Assembly (NCBI RefSeq): GCF_030269445.1
Contig: NZ_BSTJ01000004.1
Span: 248,001-312,000, forward strand
Length of the DNA stretch: 64,000 nt
Direction of reading: 5' to 3'
Origin: Actinoallomurus iriomotensis
Lineage (GTDB): Bacteria; Actinomycetota; Actinomycetes; Streptosporangiales; Streptosporangiaceae
The notes beneath the pieces were generated by a model. That model saw only the letters and a list, made by a program, of their open reading frames with translations, did no database searches and had not been told where the DNA came from. This document shows positions 9,512 to 16,594 of the stretch, piece by piece; position 1 is the first letter of the stretch; the number at the start of each line of letters is the position of its first letter. The translations under genes were made by a program, and so were the position numbers.

Positions 9512-10899
9512 GCGGCGACCACCTCGTGAAGGGCGCTGACCAGCGCGGTGATGTCATCGGCCGTGTGGATCTCGGTGACGCAGTACAGAGCCGCCTGGCC
9601 CAGCTCGGGGAAGTCGGCGGACAGGTCCTTGCCGCCGAAGATCCCCCGGGCGCGCAGTGCCGCGTTGACCTGCGCCACGGTCCGGCCCGTGGCGGTGAAG
9701 TCCACGACGAACTCCTTGAAGAACCCGGACGGCCACCGCACGCTCACCCCGGGGACCGTGCCGATGCGCCGGGCGGCGTACGCGCTGTTCGCCGCGATGG
9801 TCGCGCCGATGTCGGCGAATCCCCGCGGTCCCATCAGGGCCATGTAGACCGCGTTGACGACCGTCCAGAGGTAGACCGAGTTCCCGGTCCAGTCGTTGCC
9901 CTCCTCGCGCGATCCGTAGGAGGTCTGGTGGAACAGCGTCATGCCGAACGCGCGCTCGCCCGGGACCCTCGTGTCCGCGAGGCTGACCTGCAACGTCGGG
10001 TACTCCCGCGCGTACCGCTCCTCGTCCCGGGTGGCGATGAAGCCCCCGACACCGCCTCCGGCGTTCATGTGGACGCCGAGCGGCTGGGTGGTGCCGACCG
10101 TGATGTCGGCGCCGTACTCCGACGGCGGCTTGAGCACGCCGAGGGAGATCGGGTCGACGCCGACGATCGTCTCCGCGCCGTGCCCGCGCGCGAGCCGGGC
10201 CACGGCGGCGGCGTCGGCCTCGACCACGCCGAGGTGGTTGGGCGTCTCGAGGTACACCGCCGCGGTCGCGTCGCCGACCTTGGCCTCCAGGTCGGCCAGG
10301 TCCAGCCGTCCGGTGTCCGGGTCGTGCCGGGCGACGACCACGGCGATCGCCTCGCCGCCCTCGCCCCCGCAGTAGGTGCGGATCACGGCGAGACGCTCCG
10401 GGTCGAGTGTGGCCGGCACGACCACCTCACGGCGGCCGGTCATCCGCGCCGCCATCCGGATCGCGTGCCCGGCCGCGGCGCCCCAGCTGTAGACCGGCAG
10501 GCCGACGAAGTCCATGCCGACCAGCTCACCGAGCTGCGAGGCGTACTCGAACCAGGCCTGATTGCGGCCGTGGTCGGAGGACGGCGTGCCCCAGACGGGG
10601 GTCAGGAACTCGCTGCGCGAGGCGATCTCGTCGCAGACGGCCGGCACGTAGTGCTGCCAGCAGCCCGCGCCGAGGAAGTTCAGGTTCTCCGCGCAACTGT
10701 CGTTGCGGTCGAGCAGCCGCCGTACGTGCCGGCGCACGCTCGCCTCCGCGCGGACGCCGTCGCCGAGGGCGATCGGCTCGGCCGCGAGATGGTCGGCCGG
10801 GATCTGCTCGAACAGCTCGTCGACGTCGGTGACGCCGGCCGCCCGCATCATCGCGGCCCTGGCGTCCGGCGTCGAGTTCGGCATGTACGGATGTGCCAC
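9508..10899 (-). CDS. Divergent glycine dehydrogenase subunit 1-like protein (GcvPA family)
   Basis: 463 residues. The start is set at the GTG at 10899, which has AAGGAG five bases upstream; the GTG at 10905 lies on top of that site. The protein follows the GcvPA plan (NFLGAGCWQHYVPAV, FEYASQLGELVGMD, NAVYMALMGPRGF). The usual TAYTPYQPEISQG active-site segment is replaced by TPVWGTPSSDHGRN, and the usual YDGATA by YSWGAAAG. It likely forms a heteromer with the neighbouring beta-like subunit. The changed motifs and missing gcvT/gcvH argue against ordinary glycine cleavage. Confidence 0.8.
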   Translation of the reverse strand: MAHPYMPNSTPDARAAMMRAAGVTDVDELFEQIPADHLAAEPIALGDGVRAEASVRRHVRRLLDRNDSCAENLNFLGAGCWQHYVPAVCDEIASRSEFLTPVWGTPSSDHGRNQAWFEYASQLGELVGMDFVGLPVYSWGAAAGHAIRMAARMTGRREVVVPATLDPERLAVIRTYCGGEGGEAIAVVVARHDPDTGRLDLADLEAKVGDATAAVYLETPNHLGVVEADAAAVARLARGHGAETIVGVDPISLGVLKPPSEYGADITVGTTQPLGVHMNAGGGVGGFIATRDEERYAREYPTLQVSLADTRVPGERAFGMTLFHQTSYGSREEGNDWTGNSVYLWTVVNAVYMALMGPRGFADIGATIAANSAYAARRIGTVPGVSVRWPSGFFKEFVVDFTATGRTVAQVNAALRARGIFGGKDLSADFPELGQAALYCVTEIHTADDITALVSALHEVVAA

Positions 10900-10932
10900 G
10901 CCCACTCCTTTCTGTGCACGTTGTTCGCCGCT

Positions 10933-10992
10933 AGGGCCTGTCTCAAAGCCCCGCGTCCTACTGCTACGGACCGGGACTTCGAGACAGGCCCT
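10933..10992. repeat. 60-bp inverted repeat (16-bp arms) between gcvPA-like and NAD-kinase-like genes
   Basis: Left arm AGGGCCTGTCTCAAAG at 10933-10948 pairs with 10977-10992 at 15 of 16 positions, with a 28-base loop. The right arm is the coding end of the NAD-kinase-like gene and that gene's stop lies in the loop. It could act as an RNA hairpin separating the two transcripts, but there is no T-run. The G/C-rich arms beginning GGGCCTGTCTC also resemble IS terminal repeats, so a small insertion-derived element is an alternative. Confidence 0.6.
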
Positions 10993-12079
10993 CGGCGACG
11001 ATCCGCAGGACGGTGCTCCGGCCGCGCCCGGTGCGTACCTTGCGGTAGCCCGTGATCGGGGCGGTCGCGTGCTCGTCGCCGACGTCGATCCGCAGCACCG
11101 GCGGGTCGAGCGCGGCGACCTTGCCGCGGTCGGCGAGTATCTCGATGTGGCCGGCGCCGACCGCGTCGAGCACGGTGGCGCTGAGCTGCTGGTTTCCCCG
11201 GCCGAGCAGGAAGCCCTGGCCGCCCACGACGCCGAGCACCAGCGTCGCCGCCGGGTGCTCGGCGAGCAGCGCCAGCAGTTCGGTCTCGCTCGCGTCCTCG
11301 GTGACCAGTCGCCCGCCGAGGACGGCGTCGACGCCGAGCAGCGACGCGGGCAGGCCGAGCGCGGCGTTCACGTGCGCGACGGTGGTGCCCGGTCCGAGCA
11401 GGTAGAGCCGGTCGTCGCGCATCTCCCCGGCCACCTCGCGGCCGAGCGCGGCGAGGTCGGCGTCGCCGGAGCGCGCGGTGAACGCCTTGGCCCGCTGCAA
11501 CGCGCTCCCCGCGTCCGGCACGCGCGCGACGCCGAACACGCGCGGCCCGTCGCCGGCCAGGTCGACCACCTCGGCGTCGCGGCAGGCGCCGGGCCGGGCG
11601 AGGAACCGGGCCGCGGTCTCCCCGGCCGCCTCCGGTCCGGTCGCGAACACCCCGGAGTGCATCTTGACCCCGGACGGCACGCCGAGCACCGGCACCGAGG
11701 TCCCGGCCGCCTCGACGACGTCGCGCGCCGTGCCGTCCCCGCCGGCGAACAGCACCAGCGCGACGCCGGCGTCCGCCATCCGCCGTACGGCCTCGCGGGT
11801 GTCCTCCGCCGTGGTCGGGCCGGTTCGCGTCCGCGGCAGGATCTCGGCGACTCCCCCGGTCACGTGGTCACCGCCCAGCGGGCCCTCGGCGGCGAGGACC
11901 GGGACGTCCGGCGCCAGAGCGCGCAGGCGCTCCAGCGCGCGGCGCGCGCGGTGCGGTGCGACGGCGACCGCGCCCCGGCGTATCGCCGCCTCCAGCGCCG
12001 GCCCGTCGGTACCGTGCAAGCCCACCCGGCCGCCCATGCCGGCGATCGGGTTGACGACGAGACCGAGCCGTGGCGTCAC
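10964..12079 (-). CDS. ATP-NAD kinase family protein (AcoX-like)
   Basis: 371 residues. It has the NAD-kinase-fold start LGLVVNPIAGMGG, the nucleotide-binding VLFAGGDGTARDVVEA motif, PSGVKMHSGVFA and a C-terminal beta domain. This branch (ATP-NAD kinase family / AcoX-like) is usually found inside catabolic operons and its exact role is unknown, so it is distinct from the housekeeping NAD kinase. The GTG start overlaps the stop of a repeat-encoded small ORF (GTGA) and uses a GGAGG site inside it. The last codons lie in an inverted repeat. Confidence 0.82.
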   Translation of the reverse strand: MTPRLGLVVNPIAGMGGRVGLHGTDGPALEAAIRRGAVAVAPHRARRALERLRALAPDVPVLAAEGPLGGDHVTGGVAEILPRTRTGPTTAEDTREAVRRMADAGVALVLFAGGDGTARDVVEAAGTSVPVLGVPSGVKMHSGVFATGPEAAGETAARFLARPGACRDAEVVDLAGDGPRVFGVARVPDAGSALQRAKAFTARSGDADLAALGREVAGEMRDDRLYLLGPGTTVAHVNAALGLPASLLGVDAVLGGRLVTEDASETELLALLAEHPAATLVLGVVGGQGFLLGRGNQQLSATVLDAVGAGHIEILADRGKVAALDPPVLRIDVGDEHATAPITGYRKVRTGRGRSTVLRIVAEGLSRSPGP

Positions 12080-12276
12080 GCGCCCTCCCGCGCCATGGCG
12101 GCGAGAGCGAACGCCGTCTCCTCGCTCCGCTCGGTCATGAGTCCTCCTACGTCGGAGGGAGTGACCACTGGGACGCGCCTTCCGATTCCCTCGCTCCGCT
12201 CGGTCATGAGCCCTCCTACGTCGGAGGGAGTGACCACTGGGACGCGCCTTCCGATTCCCTCGCTTCGCTCGGTCAT
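12076..12276 (-). CDS. 66-residue ORF made of tandem 23-residue repeats, coupled to both neighbours
   Basis: The ATG at 12276 overlaps the aminotransferase stop (ATGA), and the TGA at 12076 overlaps the GTG start of the NAD-kinase-like gene (GTGA). The peptide is two 23-residue repeats beginning MTERSEGIGRRVPVV and ending SDVGGL, then a shortened third copy ending in AMAREGA. Each internal repeat start is an ATG with GGAGG four bases before it. It may be a real small protein, or only a translated spacer that carries ribosomes from one gene to the next. No homology is recognised. Confidence 0.45.
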   Translation of the reverse strand: MTERSEGIGRRVPVVTPSDVGGLMTERSEGIGRRVPVVTPSDVGGLMTERSEETAFALAAMAREGA

Positions 12277-12277
12277 G
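12121..12277. repeat. Direct repeat, 69-bp period, 2.3 copies
   Basis: Copies at 12121-12189 and 12190-12258 differ at one base; a partial third copy runs 12259-12277. The period is a multiple of three, so the minus-strand reading frame stays open. Each unit holds a near-palindrome (CCTCC, six bases, GGAGG) next to a GACCGAGCG-GAGCGAG stretch. The repeat ends exactly at the aminotransferase stop. Confidence 0.92.
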
Positions 12278-13643
12278 GCAGCAGGCGGAGGTCGCGTGCG
12301 ACGTCGTCCAGGGCCTGCCGGGCCAGCGCGGCCATCGCGTCGATCTCGTCCTCGGTGACCACGAACGGCGGCGAGAAGGCGATCGAGTCCGAGGCCGGCA
12401 GGGCGCGGCTGATGACGCCGAGCTCGCGGGCGCGCTGGACGACCGCGGCCGACATCTTCAGCGCCGGGTCGAACGCCGTGAGCGGAGCCTTGGACTTGAC
12501 GAACTCGACCGCGCCGAGCAGCCCGTAGCCGCGGACCTCGCCCACCAGCGGGTGGTCGGCGAACTCGGCGCGCAGGCGTTCGGCGAGGTGGTCGCCGCGC
12601 GCCTTGGCCTGCCGCATGAGCCCGTCCCGCTCGATGATGTCGAGGTTGGTCATGGCCGCCGCGGCGGCGAGCGGGTGCGCCGAGTAGGTGTAGCCGTGGC
12701 TGAAGACGCCGTACTTGTCCGCGCCACTGGCGATCACGTCCCACACGGGCGCGGAGACGATGCACGCCGACAGCGGCACGTACGCCGAGGTGATCCCCTT
12801 GGCGACCGTGATGAGGTCCGGCCGGATCCCGAAGACCTCCGAGCCGAAGGTGTCGCCGGTACGGCCGAACCCGCACACCACCTCGTCGGCGATCAGCAGC
12901 ACGTCGTACCGGCTCAGCACCTCCTGGATCGCCGGGAAGTACGACGCGGGCGGGACGATGACGCCGCCGGCGGCCTGGACGGGCTCGGCGATGAACGCCG
13001 CGACCGTCTCGGGTCCCTCGGCGAGGATCAGGCGTTCCAGCTCGTCGGCGAGGTCACGGACGAACTCCTCCTCGCTCTGGCCCTCCTGCTGCTCCCACAG
13101 CCGGTGCGGGGCACGGACGAAGTGCACCATCGGCAGCGGCAGGTCGAACCCGGCGTGCATGCCGGGCAGGCCGCACAGGCTGCCGGACATCACCGTCACG
13201 CCGTGGTAGCCGCGGCGCCGCGAGATGATCTTCTTCTTCTCCGGCCGGCCGAGGACGTTGTTGTAGTACCAGACGAGCTTGACCTGGGTGTCGTTGGCGT
13301 CGGAGCCGCTGTTGCCGAAGAAGACCTTCGACATCTCCCCCGGCGCCATCGCGATGAGCCGCTGGGCGAGCCGCGCGACCGGTTCGTTCCCCATCGACGC
13401 GAACGTGTGGTAGTAGGGCAGCCGCTCGGTCTGGGCCCGCAGCGTCTCGGCCATCTCGGTGTTGCCGTAGCCGATGTTGACGCACCACAGGCCGGCCATC
13501 GCGTCGAGGTAGGTCCGGCCACGCGTGTCGGTCAGCGTCGACCCGTGCCCCTCGACCATGGTCAGCGGGCCGTGCTGCTGGTGTTCACGCAGCTGGGTGA
13601 ACGGGTGGAAGAAGAACTCTTTGTCGATGTCCTCGATCGTCAT
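12273..13643 (-). CDS. Class III aminotransferase (omega-amino acid/diamine type)
   Basis: About 456 residues of the class III PLP aminotransferase fold: substrate-region FFHPFTQLREHQQHGP, FGNSGSDANDTQVKL, the RRRGYHGVTVMSGS segment, the cofactor aspartate in IADEVVCGFGRTG and the PLP lysine in DLITVAKGITSAY. Such enzymes transfer amino groups from beta-, gamma- or omega-amino acids or amines to a keto acid. No strong ribosome site separates the ATG at 13643 from one four codons upstream at 13655. The divergent semialdehyde dehydrogenase would oxidise the aldehyde such a reaction can form. Confidence 0.88.
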   Translation of the reverse strand: MTIEDIDKEFFFHPFTQLREHQQHGPLTMVEGHGSTLTDTRGRTYLDAMAGLWCVNIGYGNTEMAETLRAQTERLPYYHTFASMGNEPVARLAQRLIAMAPGEMSKVFFGNSGSDANDTQVKLVWYYNNVLGRPEKKKIISRRRGYHGVTVMSGSLCGLPGMHAGFDLPLPMVHFVRAPHRLWEQQEGQSEEEFVRDLADELERLILAEGPETVAAFIAEPVQAAGGVIVPPASYFPAIQEVLSRYDVLLIADEVVCGFGRTGDTFGSEVFGIRPDLITVAKGITSAYVPLSACIVSAPVWDVIASGADKYGVFSHGYTYSAHPLAAAAAMTNLDIIERDGLMRQAKARGDHLAERLRAEFADHPLVGEVRGYGLLGAVEFVKSKAPLTAFDPALKMSAAVVQRARELGVISRALPASDSIAFSPPFVVTEDEIDAMAALARQALDDVARDLRLLP

Positions 13644-13767
13644 GGGCACCCGCATTCGTGTGAGTCGGTGTCGGAGAGGAGACGGGTCGGGCGCCGGGCC
13701 GGCGACCGCGCGGTCAATGTAGCAAGGAATGGCCGCAAAGCGTACACTTGCCCGCAATCCGGCCAAA

Positions 13768-13792
13768 CCGCGAACAAGCTGCTGTTTCGCGG
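13768..13792. promoter_or_regulatory. 25-bp operator-like palindrome between aminotransferase and aldehyde dehydrogenase
   Basis: Arms CCGCGAA (13768-13774) and TTCGCGG (13786-13792) pair perfectly, and the central AGC-T-GCT also pairs, giving 10 of 12 matched positions around base 13780. It lies in the divergent gene gap and 37 bases upstream of the GTG of the dehydrogenase. The IclR regulator encoded at 25.5 kb is a candidate binder, but this is inference. Confidence 0.5.
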
Positions 13793-13828
13793 GACATGCC
13801 GGGGCTTCGGATTTGGAGGACGAACGCC

Positions 13829-15304
13829 GTGAACTCGACCTTTGACCGCACTCGTCTGCGCGATCCCGGCCTGTTGCGCGAGGACCTCTTCATCGACGGC
13901 GAGTGGACGCCCGGCTCGGCCGGTGAGCGCGCCGACGTCCTCGACCCCGCGACCGGCGCGGTCGTCGCCCGCATGGCCTCCGCCACTGAGGCGGACGTGG
14001 TCCGCGCGGTCGAGGCGGCGAAGGCCGCCGCTCCCGGATGGGCGCGCGTCACCGCGCCCGAGCGCGCCCGGATCCTGCGCCGGTGGTACGAGCTGATCGT
14101 CGCGAACGCCGACGACCTGGCGACGATCCTCACCGCCGAGCAGGGCAAGCCGCTCGCCGAGGCCCGCGGCGAGATCCTGTACGGCGCCGGCTTCGTCGAG
14201 TGGTACGCCGAGGAGGCCAAGCGCACCTACGGCGACGTCATCCCGACCAACGCGGCCGGCCGCCGGCTCCTCGCGGTGCGTCAGCCGGTCGGCGTGAGCG
14301 CCTCCATCACGCCGTGGAACTTCCCGTCGGCGATGATCCTGCGCAAGGCCGGGCCCGCGCTCGCGGCCGGCTGCCCGATGATCATCAAGCCCGCCGAAGA
14401 GACGCCGCTGTCGGCCACCGCCCTCGCCGAGCTGGGCGTCCGGGCGGGCATCCCGGCCGGTGTGCTCGGCGTCGTGTCGGGCGAGCCGGCGATGATCGGG
14501 GAGATCCTCACCTCGCACCCGGCGGTGCGGGCGCTCAGCTTCACCGGCTCCACCGAGGTCGGCAAGCTGCTCATGGCGCAGAGCGCGCGCACCGTCAAGA
14601 AGGTCGCGCTCGAACTCGGCGGCAACGCGCCGCTGATCGTGTTCGACGACGCCGACCTGGACGCCGCGGTCGCCGGTGCGATGGCCTCGAAGTTCCGCAA
14701 CGCCGGGCAGACCTGCGTGTGCGCGAACCGGATCCTCGTGCAGTCCGGCGTGCACGACGCGTTCGTCGAGCGGCTCCGCGTCGCGGTCGAGGCGCTGAAG
14801 GTCGGCAACGGCTTCGAGGAGGGATCCGAGCAGGGGCCGCTGATCTCGCCGGCCGCGGTCGCGAAGGTCGAGCGGCACATCGGCGACGCGGTGGGCGCCG
14901 GCGCCACCGTCCTGGCCGGCGGCGGACGGCACGAGCTCGGCCGCACGTTCTTCCAGCCCACGCTGCTCACCGGGGTACGGCCGGACATGCTGATCTCCCG
15001 GGAGGAGACCTTCGGCCCGGTCGCCCCCGTCATCGCGTTCGACACCGAGGACGAGGCGATCGCGATCGCCAACGACACGCCGTTCGGCCTCGCCGCGTAC
15101 TTCTTCACCACCGACCTGGGCCGGACGTGGCGGGTGGGCGAGGCGCTGGAGTTCGGCGTCGTCGGCGTCAACACCGGCCTGATCTCCTACGAGGGGGCGC
15201 CGTTCGGCGGCGTCAAGGAGTCCGGGCTCGGCCGCGAGGGCTCGCGGCACGGCATCGACGAGTTCACCGAGCTGAAGTACCTCTGCGTGGACGGCGTCGG
15301 CTGA
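13829..15304 (+). CDS. NAD(P)-dependent semialdehyde dehydrogenase (succinate/ketoglutarate-semialdehyde type)
   Basis: 491 residues of the aldehyde dehydrogenase superfamily. The general base is in ALELGGNAPLIVF and the nucleophilic cysteine in NAGQTCVCANR, the form seen in succinate-semialdehyde dehydrogenases; ITPWNFPSAM and SFTGSTEVGK mark the cofactor fold. The GTG start at 13829 has GGAGGA eight bases upstream. It is divergent from the aminotransferase and convergent with the FAD/[2Fe-2S] operon. With those neighbours it may oxidise succinic or 2-ketoglutaric semialdehyde; the sequence does not decide between them. Confidence 0.88.
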   Translation: MNSTFDRTRLRDPGLLREDLFIDGEWTPGSAGERADVLDPATGAVVARMASATEADVVRAVEAAKAAAPGWARVTAPERARILRRWYELIVANADDLATILTAEQGKPLAEARGEILYGAGFVEWYAEEAKRTYGDVIPTNAAGRRLLAVRQPVGVSASITPWNFPSAMILRKAGPALAAGCPMIIKPAEETPLSATALAELGVRAGIPAGVLGVVSGEPAMIGEILTSHPAVRALSFTGSTEVGKLLMAQSARTVKKVALELGGNAPLIVFDDADLDAAVAGAMASKFRNAGQTCVCANRILVQSGVHDAFVERLRVAVEALKVGNGFEEGSEQGPLISPAAVAKVERHIGDAVGAGATVLAGGGRHELGRTFFQPTLLTGVRPDMLISREETFGPVAPVIAFDTEDEAIAIANDTPFGLAAYFFTTDLGRTWRVGEALEFGVVGVNTGLISYEGAPFGGVKESGLGREGSRHGIDEFTELKYLCVDGVG

Positions 15305-15317
15305 GCCGTCCGGTCTC

Positions 15318-15656
15318 TCAGGCACGGTCCGGGCCGTCGCCGGTCTCACGGCGATCGCCCGGACCGTCCTGCCGGGCGATGTCCATCCCCTCGCGCACCC
15401 AGGTCACGCAGGCGCGGGTCCCCGGCACACCGTCGACGATCACCAGGCAGTCGAAGCACACGCCCATGCCGCAGAACAGGCCGCGGCGCTCGCCCCCGCG
15501 GGTCGTCCGGGTGTCCAGGCCGCCCGCGGCCATCAGCGCCGCGGCGACGCTCTCCCCCAGGTAGGCGGTCACGGGCCGGCCGTCGACCGTCACGGTCACC
15601 GCCGGCCCGCGCTCCAGCCCGTGCCCGGCGGGCAGCCGGGGCCGTTCGATCGTCAC
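15318..15656 (-). CDS. (2Fe-2S)-binding protein, gamma subunit of a hydroxyproline-dehydrogenase-like complex
   Basis: 112 residues with a plant-type [2Fe-2S] fold. The cysteine pattern is FCGMGVCFDC then RAC 18 residues later, and the N-terminal TVTVDGRPVTAYLGESVAAALMAAG matches the small subunit of heterotrimeric hydroxyproline, sarcosine or HcnABC-type dehydrogenases. It carries electrons between the two FAD subunits encoded upstream. The GTG start overlaps the stop of the DapA-family gene by four bases. Its 3' end forms part of a long hairpin. Confidence 0.88.
   Translation of the reverse strand: MTIERPRLPAGHGLERGPAVTVTVDGRPVTAYLGESVAAALMAAGGLDTRTTRGGERRGLFCGMGVCFDCLVIVDGVPGTRACVTWVREGMDIARQDGPGDRRETGDGPDRA
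15324..15367. terminator. Hairpin between convergent genes
   Basis: Arms of 11 bases at 15324-15334 and 15357-15367 pair perfectly and enclose a second six-base stem (15337-15342 with 15349-15354). It lies at the junction of the converging aldehyde dehydrogenase and (2Fe-2S) genes and could stop transcription in both directions. There is no T-run, as is common in high-GC actinomycetes. Confidence 0.5.
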
Positions 15657-16594
15657 TGCTCGGCCGCCTCCGCCAGCAGCCCCTCCTCCACCAGCACGGC
15701 GCGCATGGTGCGCAGGCTGCCGGCGTCGGTGATGGGCAGGCGTGGCCGGCGCACGTGCCCGGCGGGCTGGCCGAGCATCGTCATCAGCGCCTTGAGCTGG
15801 CTCTGGTAGGCGCCGTACTTGCCCGCCCAGCCGCCCGGCAGCCACAGCTTCGGGAAGAGCCGGTCACTCGCCACCGCGTGCTCCCGCGGCCCCTCGTACT
15901 CACCGCGCCAGTACGACTCCCAGAACGCGGGGTCGGGCCGCCCGAACAGCGAGCCGCCGCCGACGGTGCCGTCGCCGCCCTCGGTGCGCAGCACCTCCAG
16001 GCCACGGACGCTCATGTACGGGCCGAAGACGCGCACCCGGTCCCGTACGCGCCGCGAGGTCGCGAAGAACTGGTCGGCGTCGGGCGTGCTGTCCTTGATG
16101 GCCACGATCTGGTCGATGTCGGCGAGCTTGTCCGCCAGCTCCGTGCCGATGTCGACGCCACTGCCGTGCGGCCAGTTGTAGACGACGATCGGGCCGTCCA
16201 CCGCCGCGTCGAGGTCGCGGTAGAACGCGATCACCTCGTCCGGGAAGAGCTTGGCGTACGGCGGAGGCGACGCCAGCACGCCGTCGGCGCCGGCCGCGAG
16301 CGCGTGGCGCGCGTACTCGGCGGTCTCCCTGGCCGTGTAGGCGGTGCTGCCGACGAGCACGCGCAGCCGCCCGGCGGCCTGCTCGACGGCGGTCTCGGCG
16401 ACCGCCCGGCGCTCCTCGGGCGTCTGGGAGAACCATTCGCCGCACGTGCCGTTGACCACGATGCCGTGCATGCCCTCGGCGACGTAGTGGTCCACGAGCG
16501 CGCGCAGCGTGTCCAGGTCGAGGTCCCCCGCCTCGGTGAACGGCGTGACGAAGGCCGGGTAGTACCCCTGCCAGTCGACGTCGTCGCGATTCAT
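15653..16594 (-). CDS. DapA/dihydrodipicolinate synthase family lyase
   Basis: 313 residues of the class I aldolase-like DapA superfamily. The Schiff-base lysine is in IVAIKDST, the catalytic tyrosine in IVVYNWP, and the substrate loop is NGTCGEWF in place of the usual GTTGE. Members include 4-hydroxy-pyrroline-carboxylate deaminase of hydroxyproline breakdown, sugar-acid aldolases and true DapA; the setting beside a hydroxyproline-dehydrogenase-like complex favours a catabolic deaminase or aldolase. GGGAG precedes the ATG at 16594, which overlaps the upstream stop (ATGA). Confidence 0.82.
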   Translation of the reverse strand: MNRDDVDWQGYYPAFVTPFTEAGDLDLDTLRALVDHYVAEGMHGIVVNGTCGEWFSQTPEERRAVAETAVEQAAGRLRVLVGSTAYTARETAEYARHALAAGADGVLASPPPYAKLFPDEVIAFYRDLDAAVDGPIVVYNWPHGSGVDIGTELADKLADIDQIVAIKDSTPDADQFFATSRRVRDRVRVFGPYMSVRGLEVLRTEGGDGTVGGGSLFGRPDPAFWESYWRGEYEGPREHAVASDRLFPKLWLPGGWAGKYGAYQSQLKALMTMLGQPAGHVRRPRLPITDAGSLRTMRAVLVEEGLLAEAAEQ

